A DNA stretch of 64,000 bases from Ferdinandcohnia salidurans. Lineage in GTDB: Bacteria > Bacillota > Bacilli > Bacillales > Bacillaceae_L. Position numbers and translations under genes: made by a program. Below are positions 25,055 to 34,471 of this stretch, piece after piece. The stretch covers positions 186,001 to 250,000 of the forward strand of contig NZ_JBHUEK010000031.1 in NCBI RefSeq assembly GCF_042680725.1. Reading direction: 5' to 3'. Below the pieces are notes generated by a model. That model was not told the DNA's origin. It searched no databases and saw only the letters and a program-made list of their open reading frames with translations. Every line of letters begins with the position of its first letter. Position 1 is the first letter of the stretch.

Positions 25055-27253
25055 ATGAGGAAACCGAATAAGCTGCAAAATAAGTTGTCCATTTTAAAAA
25101 GCTATCAATCCCTACATATTTTGATATACATCCTCCTTGCGGGAATTATGTTTTTAGTCATGTTTAGCAATGTGAAACCAGAAGTTTTACAAATCGAAGC
25201 TTTAAAACCATCTGAACAGACAATTCGTTCTCCTTTGACAATTGAAGATAAGGTTGCCACAAAAACAAAGCAGGATGCAGCTGCAAAAGAGGTTGAAGAT
25301 GTTTTCACTCTCAAATCAGATTATGCAGACAATCAAGTTGACCTTGTCATTTCTATTTTTGATTCAATTGATGAAACAAATAATGAAGCAATGGATATAT
25401 ACAACTCAAGGGTCAAAGAATGGGAAAGCCTTTCGGAGGATGATCGAGGAGAAGAACCAAAGCAACTCACAGCTTCTGAAAAGTTACAAATTTTAAAAAC
25501 AAAACTTCCACAGGATTTAACTGATCGAATTCAAAACGATGTTCTTACAGCATTATTAACAGCAAGTCCCAATCAATTATCACGCACTAAGGATGCAGTT
25601 ATTACCGCAGTGAATAATGTAATGAACACAAGAATTCCAGCTTCTGAAGTTGAGAATGCAAAAAATAAGGTAGTGGAGGAACTACGTTACTCAAGTGTCG
25701 ATACGGCTCTTCGAGAACCAATGCGTGAAATGGCTCGGTTTGCAGTTGTTCAAAATGTCTATTATGATGTTGAAGCCACGGAAGAAAAGCGTCAGCAAGC
25801 GATTGAGGCAGTTGAGCCCGTTAAAATCCTGCAAGGTCAAATTATTGTTGAAGAAGGACATTTAATCACTAGGGATATATATCGGCAGTTAGAGCTGCTT
25901 GGTATGACTAGCACAAATAACCCTATACAACCATTCATCGGCCTATTGTTGATTATTCTATTGATTATTACCGGGATTATTTATCATTTTCATAATGAGA
26001 TGATTCCAACTGATCGGCATCGGAATATCTATTTATTAATTTTTGCGATTATCTTTACTATTACCATTCTATTAATGAAGGGTATTAGTTTATTCCAACA
26101 AATCGATTATTCTGATATAGGATATATTGTTCCAGTGGCAATGGGGGCAATGCTAATAAAGCTATTGATTAATGAAAAAGTTGCGATACTTTCAAGCATG
26201 GTTTTTGCTGTTTGTGGAAGCCTTATCTTTAATGAAGGTGTGACGGGTACGCTTAATTTCTCAGCGGGAATCTATTTCCTATTTGGCAGCTTGGCTGGGA
26301 TACTTTTTCTAAGTAAGCACAATCGTAGGGCGAAAATTCTCCAAGCTGGACTCTTTGTAGCTTTAATTAATATTTTAGTCATATTTTCAATTATGTTATT
26401 GCAAAACGGTAGTTATTCAAGTCTAGACTATGGTTCTTCGATTATTATGGCGGTCTTATCTGGGGTAATTGCTGCTGTTTTAACAATAGGGCTACTACCA
26501 TTCTTTGAGGCTGGATTTAATATTTTATCAACTATGAAATTAATTGAGTTATCAAACCCAAATCACCCGTTACTGCGGAAAATTTTGACGGAAGCTCCTG
26601 GAACCTATCATCATAGTGTGATGGTTGCGAATTTGTCAGAATCAGCCTGTGAAGCAATCGGGGCTAATGGTTTATTAGCTAGGGTGTCGTCATATTATCA
26701 CGATATTGGAAAAACAAAACGACCGCATTTCTTTATTGAGAATCAGATGAATATTGAAAATCCGCATGATAAAATTGCACCACAGCTTAGCAAAACAATT
26801 ATTACAGCACACGCTACAGATGGGGCAGAAACTTTAAGGAAATTTAAGATGCCAAAGGAAATAGTGGACATAGCAGAACAGCATCACGGTACAACACTGT
26901 TAAAATATTTTTTCCATAAAGCAAAGCAACAAAGTGAACGCGATATTCTAGAATCAGATTTTAGATATGTGGGTCCAAAAGCACAAACAAAAGAGGCAGC
27001 GGTGATTGGGATTGCGGATAGTGTTGAAGCAGCCGTAAGGTCGCTATCAACTCCTACTCCACATAAGATTGAATCACTAGTAAATAGCATTATTGCGGAC
27101 CGCTTACAGGATGGACAATTTGATGAATGCGATATAACACTAAAAGAACTTGATGTAGTTGCGAAAACACTTTGTGAATCACTAAAGGGGATTTTCCATT
27201 CAAGAATTGAGTACCCTGCCGAAACAACAAAACAGAAGGTGAAGGAAGCATGA
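25055..27253 (+). CDS. pgpH: cyclic di-AMP phosphodiesterase PgpH (7TM-HD)
   Basis: A 732-residue membrane HD hydrolase. One N-terminal helix is followed by a large extracytoplasmic domain of about 260 residues and seven transmembrane helices (about 315-525). The cytoplasmic HD domain contains YHHSVMVANL, YYHDIGK and ITAHATDG. The family cleaves c-di-AMP and so affects potassium and osmotic balance. The ATG at 25055 follows AAAGGAGG; an in-frame extension back into phoH and its terminator is not credible. The stop overlaps ybeY. Confidence 0.95.
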   Translation: MRKPNKLQNKLSILKSYQSLHILIYILLAGIMFLVMFSNVKPEVLQIEALKPSEQTIRSPLTIEDKVATKTKQDAAAKEVEDVFTLKSDYADNQVDLVISIFDSIDETNNEAMDIYNSRVKEWESLSEDDRGEEPKQLTASEKLQILKTKLPQDLTDRIQNDVLTALLTASPNQLSRTKDAVITAVNNVMNTRIPASEVENAKNKVVEELRYSSVDTALREPMREMARFAVVQNVYYDVEATEEKRQQAIEAVEPVKILQGQIIVEEGHLITRDIYRQLELLGMTSTNNPIQPFIGLLLIILLIITGIIYHFHNEMIPTDRHRNIYLLIFAIIFTITILLMKGISLFQQIDYSDIGYIVPVAMGAMLIKLLINEKVAILSSMVFAVCGSLIFNEGVTGTLNFSAGIYFLFGSLAGILFLSKHNRRAKILQAGLFVALINILVIFSIMLLQNGSYSSLDYGSSIIMAVLSGVIAAVLTIGLLPFFEAGFNILSTMKLIELSNPNHPLLRKILTEAPGTYHHSVMVANLSESACEAIGANGLLARVSSYYHDIGKTKRPHFFIENQMNIENPHDKIAPQLSKTIITAHATDGAETLRKFKMPKEIVDIAEQHHGTTLLKYFFHKAKQQSERDILESDFRYVGPKAQTKEAAVIGIADSVEAAVRSLSTPTPHKIESLVNSIIADRLQDGQFDECDITLKELDVVAKTLCESLKGIFHSRIEYPAETTKQKVKEA

Positions 27254-27720
27254 GACTAGAAATTGATTTTAATGATGAAATTGGGGAAGTAAAAGAGGAA
27301 GAATGTACATTAGTTCAAGAACTTTTATTTTTGGCTGCCGATAAAGAAGGAGTCAGTGAAGGAACTGAGGTTTCCGTTACGTTTGTTGATAACGAACGGA
27401 TTAGAGAAATAAACCGAGAATATCGTGACAAAGATCAACCGACTGATGTCATTTCATTTGCGATGGAAGAAATGGGTGAAGGGGAACTTGCGATTATTGG
27501 TGAAGACATACCAAAGGTATTAGGGGATATCATCATCTCGATTCCGAGAACAAAGGAACAGGCCGAAGATTATGGTCATTCTTTTGCAAGGGAATTAGGT
27601 TTCCTTGCTGTCCATGGTTTCTTACATTTACTTGGTTATGACCATATGACAAAAGAGGATGAAGAAAAAATGTTTTCAAGACAAAAGGAAATATTAGAGG
27701 CATACGGTCTTGAAAGATAA
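27250..27720 (+). CDS. ybeY: endoribonuclease YbeY
   Basis: A 156-residue zinc-dependent endoribonuclease with the signature HGFLHLLGYDH (three metal-binding His). It takes part in 16S rRNA 3'-end maturation and ribosome quality control. Its ATG overlaps the pgpH stop as ATGA, so translation is coupled. The 3' end overlaps dgkA by 11 bp. Confidence 0.96.
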   Translation: MRLEIDFNDEIGEVKEEECTLVQELLFLAADKEGVSEGTEVSVTFVDNERIREINREYRDKDQPTDVISFAMEEMGEGELAIIGEDIPKVLGDIIISIPRTKEQAEDYGHSFARELGFLAVHGFLHLLGYDHMTKEDEEKMFSRQKEILEAYGLER

Positions 27721-28090
27721 ACAAAAGAGTGAATGGTTACGCTTAATCAATAGCTTTTCGTATGCTTTACAAGGCTTGCGAGAAGCATTTTTTTCAGAAC
27801 GAAATTTGCAAATTCATTTTTTTTTCTCGGTTATCGTTATTTTTTGTGGTTTCTTGTTTCATATTACAAAGGTAGAATGGCTAATTGTTCTCCTTTTATT
27901 CGGTGGAATGTTTTCAATTGAAATGCTGAATACTGCAATTGAAAAAGTGGTTGATTTAGTCACGGGTGAGTATCATCCCTTAGCTAAAAAGGCTAAAGAT
28001 ATTTCAGCTGGAGCTGTTCTAATATATGCGATAATAGCCATTATCGTTGGATTAATCATTTTTTTACCATATCTATACAAATTAATATAG
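27710..28090 (+). CDS. dgkA: undecaprenol kinase (diacylglycerol kinase family)
   Basis: A 126-residue membrane protein with three hydrophobic helices and the family motif EMLNTAIEKVVDL. In Gram-positives this kinase phosphorylates undecaprenol, recycling the lipid carrier for wall synthesis, rather than diacylglycerol. The likely start is the TTG at 27710 inside the end of ybeY, with AGAGG upstream. The tight overlap indicates an operon with pgpH-ybeY. Confidence 0.9.
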   Translation: MKDKQKSEWLRLINSFSYALQGLREAFFSERNLQIHFFFSVIVIFCGFLFHITKVEWLIVLLLFGGMFSIEMLNTAIEKVVDLVTGEYHPLAKKAKDISAGAVLIYAIIAIIVGLIIFLPYLYKLI

Positions 28091-28204
28091 AGAAAATTCT
28101 TACAATTATGTAACAAATGAAACATAAACGATGATTTCGTGAACGTTTTTATGTAAAATGAAAATACACTGCCGTACTAGATACGCAGAAAGGAAGAAGA
28201 CATA

Positions 28205-28606
28205 GTGAAAACAGAGGAACTAATCAACGAAGCGAAAATAGCAAGAGAACTAGCATATGTTCCATATTCAAAGTTTAAAGTAGGGGCTGCGATATTAACA
28301 AAGGATGGTAAAGTATACCATGGCTGTAATATCGAAAATGCAGCATACAGTGTAACAAACTGTGCAGAGAGGACAGCGCTATTTAAGGCTGTTTCTGAAG
28401 GAGATAAGGAGTTTGCAGCAATTGCTGTAGTTGCAGATACAGAACGACCAGTACCGCCTTGTGGCGCATGTCGTCAAGTGATTTCGGAGCTTTGTGGACG
28501 TGATACAAAGGTATTCTTATCAAATCTTAAAGGTGACGTACAAGAGATAACAATTGATGAACTGCTACCAGGAGCATTTACACCGGAGGATTTACATGGA
28601 AACTAA
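28205..28606 (+). CDS. cdd: cytidine deaminase
   Basis: A 133-residue homotetrameric-type enzyme converting cytidine and deoxycytidine to uridine forms. Zinc ligands are in NCAERTALF (Cys, with the catalytic Glu) and PPCGACRQV (two Cys). GNIENA-type substrate contact appears as CNIENAAYS. The GTG start has AGGAAGA upstream. The end overlaps era by 11 bp, including the era ribosome site. Confidence 0.96.
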   Translation: MKTEELINEAKIARELAYVPYSKFKVGAAILTKDGKVYHGCNIENAAYSVTNCAERTALFKAVSEGDKEFAAIAVVADTERPVPPCGACRQVISELCGRDTKVFLSNLKGDVQEITIDELLPGAFTPEDLHGN

Positions 28607-29507
28607 GAATAATTATAAATCAGGATTTGTTTCAATTATAGGACGACCGAATGTTGGGAAATCTACTTTTTTAAATCATGTTATCGGGCAAAAAATCGCT
28701 ATAATGAGTGATAAACCACAAACGACACGTAATAAGGTGCAGGGGGTTTTTACAGAAGAAAATTCCCAAATTATTTTTATAGATACGCCTGGAATTCATA
28801 AGCCAAAGCATAAACTTGGTGATTTTATGATGAAGGTAGCTCAAAACACTCTTAAAGAAGTTGATCTCGTTTTATTTATGATCAATGCGGAAGAAGGATA
28901 TGGTCGTGGGGATGAGTTCATTATTGAACGACTTAAAAATATTCAGACACCAGTTTTTCTCGTTGTTAATAAGATAGACCAAATACATCCTGATAAATTA
29001 TTGGAGTTAATCGAGAAGTACAAAGGACTTTATCCGTTTAAGGAAATTGTTCCAATTTCAGCACTCCAGGGAACGAATACCTCTAGATTAGTTGAACAGA
29101 TCAAAGTTTATTTACCAGAGGGACCTCAATACTATCCTGCTGATCAGGTAACTGACCATCCTGAACGATTTATCATTACTGAGTTGATTCGTGAAAAAGT
29201 GCTTCACCTAACAAGAGAGGAAATACCACATTCGATTGCAGTTGTAATGGATTCACTCGAAAGAAGAGAAAGTGGAAATACTGTCTATGTTGGCGCCACT
29301 ATTATTGTCGAACGTAATTCGCAAAAAGGAATTGTAATCGGAAAACAAGGTAGTATGCTAAAAGAAGTTGGGAAACGAGCACGAGCAGATATTGAGGCAT
29401 TGCTTGGTTCAAAAGTTTTTCTAGAGCTTTGGGTAAAGGTTCAAAAGGACTGGCGTAACAAAAGTTCTCAACTTCGTGATTATGGCTTTAGAGAAGATGA
29501 ATATTAA
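28596..29507 (+). CDS. era: GTPase Era
   Basis: A 303-residue Ras-like GTPase with G1 GRPNVGKST, G3 DTPGIHKP and G4 NKID. The C-terminal KH domain (IVIGKQGSMLKEVGKRAR) binds the 3' end of 16S rRNA. It is a 30S assembly checkpoint. The start at 28596 follows CCGGAGGAT within cdd; the longer in-frame reading is ignored. The neighbours ybeY and recO match the usual era cluster. Confidence 0.97.
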   Translation: METKNNYKSGFVSIIGRPNVGKSTFLNHVIGQKIAIMSDKPQTTRNKVQGVFTEENSQIIFIDTPGIHKPKHKLGDFMMKVAQNTLKEVDLVLFMINAEEGYGRGDEFIIERLKNIQTPVFLVVNKIDQIHPDKLLELIEKYKGLYPFKEIVPISALQGTNTSRLVEQIKVYLPEGPQYYPADQVTDHPERFIITELIREKVLHLTREEIPHSIAVVMDSLERRESGNTVYVGATIIVERNSQKGIVIGKQGSMLKEVGKRARADIEALLGSKVFLELWVKVQKDWRNKSSQLRDYGFREDEY

Positions 29508-29658
29508 AGTCTAAGTATACGTAAATTCCAAAAAAATACACGGATTAGCAAAATTTATGTAACATGTTTTTTAGGATTTTCGGTCAAGATATTCTTACAA
29601 GTGAATGAAATTGGAATAGTCTTTGCTAGTGTTTAAATTACAGAAAGGTGGGGTTACT

Positions 29659-29802
29659 ATGTTAGATTTTACCTGGAAGGTGTTTAGTCAAACAGGTAAT
29701 GTTGATACGTATCTTCTTTTTAAGGAATTGGAACAAGAGAAGACAGAGAGACCCGAGGCACAAAGTGAGGAGCTAGCAGAAATAGATTTTCCAATTACTT
29801 GA
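29659..29802 (+). CDS. yqzL: YqzL family small protein
   Basis: A 47-residue protein beginning MLDFTWKVFSQTGNVDTYLL, with an acidic C-terminal half. It matches the YqzL family found between era and recO in Bacillus. Its function is unknown. AAAGGTGGGG lies upstream of the ATG. Confidence 0.88.
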   Translation: MLDFTWKVFSQTGNVDTYLLFKELEQEKTERPEAQSEELAEIDFPIT

Positions 29803-29901
29803 CCATCCTAAAAAAAGCGTCTTAAACCTTAAATAAGTCATGTATGACGCAAATAATCAACGGTAATTGGATTGCCTAGTTGCCAATGGATGGTGACAGT
29901 A

Positions 29902-30651
29902 GTGCTACAAAAATGCGAAGGTATTATCATAAGAACAAGTGATTATGGTGAAACAAATAAAATCGTAACTTTGTATACCCGTGAATGGGGGAAAATAGGG
30001 GTAATGGCAAGAGGTGCAAAGAAACCTAGTAGTCGCCTTGCAGCCATTACCCAGGTTTTTACATATGGACAGTTTTTAGTTCAAAAGACGTCAGGTTTAG
30101 GCGTATTACAACAAGGTGAAACGATTTCAACCTTACGAAGTATTCGGGAAGATATTTTCCTAACGGCATATGCATCATATGTTGTCGAGTTAACCGATAA
30201 ATGCACTGAAGATAAGAGATCAAACCCGTTTTTATTTGAAATGTTGTATCAAACCCTCAATTACTTAAATGAGGGGTATGATCCTGATATTCTTTTGTAT
30301 ATATATGAGCTTAAAATGCTACCATTGCTTGGGTTGTATCCTCGACTTAATGAATGTACAAACTGTAACAGTACAGAGGGTGAATTTGCCTTTTCGATAA
30401 GAGAGGGTGGGTTACTTTGCCACCGCTGTTATGAAAAAGAACCCTATCATTTGAAAGTATCGCAAGCAACAATTCGTTTGTTGCGCTTATTTTATTATTT
30501 TGATTTAAACCGATTAGGAAAAATTGCCGTAAAAGACGAAACGAAGAAAGAATTGAAGATGGTCATTGACATGTACTACGAGGAATATTCAGGCTTATAT
30601 CTAAAATCTAAACGATTCCTAGACCAACTTGAAAATTTACGTCTAACCTAA
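29902..30651 (+). CDS. recO: DNA repair protein RecO
   Basis: A 249-residue protein of the RecFOR pathway that loads RecA onto SSB-coated DNA. The N-terminal OB fold begins LQKCEGIIIRTSDYGETNKIVTL in pieces. The zinc-binding part has CTNCNS and CHRC. The GTG at 29902 is preferred because homologues begin at this point and GGATGGTGA lies just before it. An in-frame TTG at 29872 would add ten residues. Confidence 0.94.
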   Translation: MLQKCEGIIIRTSDYGETNKIVTLYTREWGKIGVMARGAKKPSSRLAAITQVFTYGQFLVQKTSGLGVLQQGETISTLRSIREDIFLTAYASYVVELTDKCTEDKRSNPFLFEMLYQTLNYLNEGYDPDILLYIYELKMLPLLGLYPRLNECTNCNSTEGEFAFSIREGGLLCHRCYEKEPYHLKVSQATIRLLRLFYYFDLNRLGKIAVKDETKKELKMVIDMYYEEYSGLYLKSKRFLDQLENLRLT

Positions 30652-30661
30652 CGTGGTCTAC

Positions 30662-30690
30662 TTGACATAGCAGTGAATTTGGAATATAGT
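30662..30690 (+). promoter_or_regulatory. sigma-A promoter of glyQS
   Basis: A perfect TTGACA, a 17-bp spacer and TATAGT. The transcript would start near 30697 and run through repeat E into the T-box. Confidence 0.85.
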
Positions 30691-30705
30691 TCAAATAAAA
30701 TAAGA

Positions 30706-30848
30706 GTTCAAAAAGTTGACGAATCAGAAGCGAGAAGGTCAAGGAAAGAGTGACTTGAGGACCGCAGCGTATGCTCTTAATACGTGAGGACCGGAGAGGC
30801 CGAGTGACGCAGAGATTCGAAGTCTAATCATTTGGCTACTTTTTGAAC
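30706..30848 (+). repeat. structured repeat, copy E, inside the glyQS leader
   Basis: Perfect 11-bp terminal inverted repeats (GTTCAAAAAGT and ACTTTTTGAAC) enclose about 120 bp. Inside, CGTAT(N7)ATACG is flanked on each side by TGAGGACCG. The same core with a covarying AGTAT/ATACT stem is seen at 42505-42545. It separates the promoter from the T-box by about 150 nt. Confidence 0.75.
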
Positions 30849-30861
30849 CTCATCTAAAAAT

Positions 30862-31075
30862 ATTGCACGGTGAAGGAAAGTAGTACTTATCCCCGTTCAT
30901 AAAAGCGAACCTAGGATGGTGGAAGCTAGGGTATGAACAGATAAGGAAGGCGTTCCAGAGTGTATCGCTTGAAAGAGGCAATAACTCATAGAGTTTTTGC
31001 AAATAGGGTGGAACCGCGGGTAAACTCTCGTCCCTATGTCTACAATTAGGCATAGAGGAGGGGAGTTTTTTTATT
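30862..31075 (+). promoter_or_regulatory. glycine T-box riboswitch controlling glyQS
   Basis: Stem I contains GTTCAT/ATGAAC and CTTATC/GATAAG helices with AGTA on the 5' side. The specifier is GGC at 30949-30951 (Gly codon) after GAA. The T-box sequence AGGGTGGAACCGCG is at 31005-31018. Its UGGA bulge would pair with the UCCA end of uncharged tRNA-Gly. The terminator is ACTCTCGTCCCTATG pairing with CATAGAGGAGGGGAGT, followed by T7 (31067-31073). Uncharged tRNA favours the antiterminator. Confidence 0.96.
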
Positions 31076-31100
31076 TTTTTATAAATAGTTTTTTCAACCT

Positions 31101-31270
31101 AGCTGCAGCGCCTAGAAACTCGAGAAACTTCAACTCCTCCTGCAGAGGCAAAAAGCGCCTCTTTGTCGGAGTCTCCGACGCACAGGATGTGCTAGTGCCG
31201 ACTTTGCCACAGGACGTGGCGATTCTAGTCGGCCAGTTTCCTCGTTTCTGAGCAAGGCGCTTTTCGCTTT
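31101..31270 (-). repeat. structured intergenic repeat, copy B (about 170 bp)
   Basis: The reverse complement matches copy A (11974-12142) almost throughout. The closing stem here is AGCGCCT/AGGCGCT, against AGTGCCT/AGGCACT in A, a compensatory pair. It lies after the T-box terminator and before the glyQ ribosome site, so it is in the read-through mRNA. Confidence 0.85.
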
Positions 31271-31293
31271 ATAATTTTGGAGGTGCAAGATTA

Positions 31294-32184
31294 ATGAATA
31301 TTCAAGAAATGATATTAACCTTACAGAAGCATTGGTCAGATCAAGGTTGCATTCTGATGCAGGCTTATGACGTTGAAAAGGGTGCTGGAACAATGAGTCC
31401 CTACACATTCCTAAGAAGCCTTGGCCCTGAGCCGTGGAATGTGGCATATGTTGAACCTTCAAGACGCCCAGTCGATGGCCGTTACGGAGAGAACCCAAAC
31501 CGCTTATACCAACACCATCAATTTCAAGTGATCATGAAGCCGTCACCTGATAATATTCAGGAATTATATCTAGATTCCTTACGTGCATTAGGAATTAATC
31601 CATTAGAACATGATATCCGCTTCGTTGAAGATAACTGGGAAGCCCCAACACTTGGAGCAGCAGGGCTTGGTTGGGAAGTTTGGCTAGATGGAATGGAAGT
31701 TACTCAATTTACATATTTCCAACAAGTTGGAGGTATTGAATGTAAGCCAGTATCTGTTGAGATTACATATGGAATTGAACGTTTAGCCTCATATATTCAA
31801 GATAAAGAGAATGTTTTTGATCTTGAATGGACAAAAGGATTTACAGTTCGAGATATTTTCCATCAGCCTGAGTACGAACATTCAAAGTATACGTTTGAAA
31901 CATCAGATACAGAAATGCTATTTAACTTATTTAGCATTTATGAAAAGGAAGCGCATCGTCAAATGGACGAAGGACTCGTTCATCCAGCCTATGACTATGT
32001 CTTAAAATGTTCTCACACCTTTAACCAATTAGATGCAAGGGGAGCAATTTCAGTTACCGAAAGAACAGGATATATCGGCAGAGTTCGTAATTTAGCTCGT
32101 AAGGTAGCTAAAACGTTTTATGATGAGCGGGAAAAATTAGGCTTCCCAATGCTGAAGGCAAAAGGAGACGATCGTAATGAGTAA
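31294..32184 (+). CDS. glyQ: glycyl-tRNA synthetase alpha subunit
   Basis: A 296-residue class II synthetase catalytic subunit of the bacterial alpha2beta2 type (IQEMILTLQKHWSDQGC, QAYDVEKGAGTMSPYTFLR in pieces, and GIECKPVSVEITYGIERLASY). It activates glycine and charges tRNA-Gly with GlyS. GGAGGTG precedes the ATG. The last 8 bases overlap glyS, giving coupled translation. The operon is controlled by the T-box upstream. Confidence 0.98.
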   Translation: MNIQEMILTLQKHWSDQGCILMQAYDVEKGAGTMSPYTFLRSLGPEPWNVAYVEPSRRPVDGRYGENPNRLYQHHQFQVIMKPSPDNIQELYLDSLRALGINPLEHDIRFVEDNWEAPTLGAAGLGWEVWLDGMEVTQFTYFQQVGGIECKPVSVEITYGIERLASYIQDKENVFDLEWTKGFTVRDIFHQPEYEHSKYTFETSDTEMLFNLFSIYEKEAHRQMDEGLVHPAYDYVLKCSHTFNQLDARGAISVTERTGYIGRVRNLARKVAKTFYDEREKLGFPMLKAKGDDRNE

Positions 32185-34255
32185 TCGAGATTTATTGATT
32201 GAAATTGGATTAGAGGAAATGCCAGCACGCTTTGTAACAGATTCTATGAATCAGCTTTCTGACAAGGTTACAAACTGGCTGCTTGAACATAATATTTCAT
32301 TTGAGCAAGTAGAGAGTTTTTCTTCACCGAGAAGACTAGCGGTTCTTGTTCGGGATGTTGCCGACAAACAAAAGGATGTTGAACTAGAAGCAAAAGGTCC
32401 TGCAAAAAAAATTGCCTTAGACCAAGATGGAAATTGGACAAAAGCTGCAATGGGGTTCACAAGAGGACAGGGTGCTTCTGTTGAGGATATCTTTTTTAAA
32501 GAAATAAATGGTGTGGAATATGCACATATCAATAAATTTATTAAAGGGAAAGACACGAAAGAAATCTTAGGTGAACTTGAGGGTGTTATCGTCCATCTTT
32601 CATTCCCTAAAAATATGCGCTGGGGCGATCAAGACCTTCGCTATGTCCGTCCAATTAAATGGATTGTCGCTTTGTTTGGAGATCAAATAATACCAATCAC
32701 GATTACGAATGTAACATCAGGAAATAAAACATGGGGACATCGTTTCTTAGGTCAAGAGGTTGAAATCACATCTCCTAGAGACTATGAAAAAGTACTTATG
32801 TCTCAATATGTGATTGCGGATTATCTTGAGCGCAAAGAAGCCATTACGAATCAAATCAAAATACTTGAAGAGGACAACAATTGGGAGATTCCAATTGACG
32901 AAGATTTACTGAATGAAGTAACAAATCTTGTTGAATATCCTACTGCCTTTTTCGGAAAATTTGAGGAAGAATTTTTGAATTTACCGGAAGAAGTGTTAAT
33001 TACAAGTATGAGAGAGCATCAGCGTTATTTCCCTGTAAAGGACAAAAACGGGGCCCTACTACCTTACTTTGTCGCAGTTCGTAATGGTGATCATAACTAT
33101 CTTGATAAAGTTGCTAGAGGGAATGAGAAGGTTTTACGAGCACGTTTATCTGATGCAGATTTCTTTTATAAAGAAGATCAAAAGTTAGAAATTGATAACT
33201 TAGTCCAAAAGCTTGATAAAATAATTTACCATGAAGAAATTGGTTCAATTGGTGATAAGGTTAGAAGAATTCAGCATATCACTAAGAAGGTGTCAGAACT
33301 TCTTAACATTGATAGCCAAACACAGGAAAAAGCAAACAGAGCAGCCGAAATATGCAAATTTGACCTTGTAACCAATATGGTGTATGAATTTCCTGAGCTT
33401 CAAGGTGTAATGGGTGAACGCTATGCACGAATTAGTGGAGAAGACGAGGCAGTGGCGGTAGCTATTAACGAGCATTACATGCCTAGACATGCTGACGATT
33501 CTAGTCCTAATTCGACTATTGGCGCAGTAGTTAGTTTAGCGGATAAATTGGATACAATAGTTGGATGTTTCTCAATCGGTATTATTCCAACAGGATCACA
33601 GGATCCATATGCATTACGCCGTATGGCTTCTGGTGTCGTTCAAATCTTACTTGATAAAGGTTGGAATATTGGCCTTGAAGAACTAATCGATGGTGTATTA
33701 GATCTGTTTGTTGAGGCAAAAGTTGCGAAGCTTGAAAAACAAGAAATTAAGAAAGAACTTGTTCACTTTTTCAAATTACGAATCAAACATGAACTAAATA
33801 CTAGAAACATCCGCTATGATATTATTGATGCGGTTCTTGGTACAAAGATTGGAAATGTTGGACTTATTATTAAAAAGGCGGAAATGCTTGAGAACAACAA
33901 GGACCACCAAGATTTTAAAACAACTATTGAGTCATTAGGTAGGGTTGTTAACATCGCCAAAAAAGGTGAAGAAGCTGAAATTAATCCAAGCTTTTTCCAA
34001 TCTGAAGAGGAAAAGAATCTCTTTGAGAAGTTCACTGAAGTAAAACCAAAAGTAATTGAAAGTCTAAACAATCATGAAGTAGCAGAAGCTTTCCATTTAT
34101 TAGCTTCATTGAGAGAGCTAATTGATCAATACTTCGAACATACAATGGTAATGGCAGATGATGCGGCAGTAAGGAAAAACCGACTTGCACAAATGGTGCA
34201 ACTAGCTAACATTATTTATTTAATTGGGGACCTGAACGCAATTATTGTAAAATAA
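32177..34255 (+). CDS. glyS: glycyl-tRNA synthetase beta subunit
   Basis: A 692-residue beta subunit, usual length. It provides tRNA recognition, with an HD-like domain in the middle and an anticodon-binding alpha-helical C-terminus (about residues 580-680). It opens with LLIEIGLEEMPARFV, and SFSSPRRLAVLV follows, both family signatures. Its start lies inside the end of glyQ. A terminator follows at 34327. Confidence 0.98.
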   Translation: MSNRDLLIEIGLEEMPARFVTDSMNQLSDKVTNWLLEHNISFEQVESFSSPRRLAVLVRDVADKQKDVELEAKGPAKKIALDQDGNWTKAAMGFTRGQGASVEDIFFKEINGVEYAHINKFIKGKDTKEILGELEGVIVHLSFPKNMRWGDQDLRYVRPIKWIVALFGDQIIPITITNVTSGNKTWGHRFLGQEVEITSPRDYEKVLMSQYVIADYLERKEAITNQIKILEEDNNWEIPIDEDLLNEVTNLVEYPTAFFGKFEEEFLNLPEEVLITSMREHQRYFPVKDKNGALLPYFVAVRNGDHNYLDKVARGNEKVLRARLSDADFFYKEDQKLEIDNLVQKLDKIIYHEEIGSIGDKVRRIQHITKKVSELLNIDSQTQEKANRAAEICKFDLVTNMVYEFPELQGVMGERYARISGEDEAVAVAINEHYMPRHADDSSPNSTIGAVVSLADKLDTIVGCFSIGIIPTGSQDPYALRRMASGVVQILLDKGWNIGLEELIDGVLDLFVEAKVAKLEKQEIKKELVHFFKLRIKHELNTRNIRYDIIDAVLGTKIGNVGLIIKKAEMLENNKDHQDFKTTIESLGRVVNIAKKGEEAEINPSFFQSEEEKNLFEKFTEVKPKVIESLNNHEVAEAFHLLASLRELIDQYFEHTMVMADDAAVRKNRLAQMVQLANIIYLIGDLNAIIVK

Positions 34256-34326
34256 ACTGACCATGAAAAACGAATGTACATGTTTATGACCGCGAAAAAG
34301 TAACACTTGGGATAAACAATTTAAAA

Positions 34327-34360
34327 ACTAGGAGCAGAAGAATTAGCTCCTAGTCTTTTT
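34327..34360 (+). terminator. terminator of the glyQS operon
   Basis: ACTAGGAGC/GCTCCTAGT stem with a 10-nt loop, then CTTTTT. Confidence 0.85.
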
Positions 34361-34471
34361 CTATTTACTATACGTGATTACGCAATTAGTATATAATAAT
34401 TAATAATTAGTATAACTCTTTTCAAACAACTTACATATTTAAAATAAATACTATAGATTTTAGGAATGGTG

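Noticed and set aside
31130..31498. Open frames crossing repeat B and the glyQ start on the minus strand
   Set aside because: They arise from the structured repeat. The same translated string (AHPVRR) also appears in copy C, so these are likely spurious hypothetical proteins.
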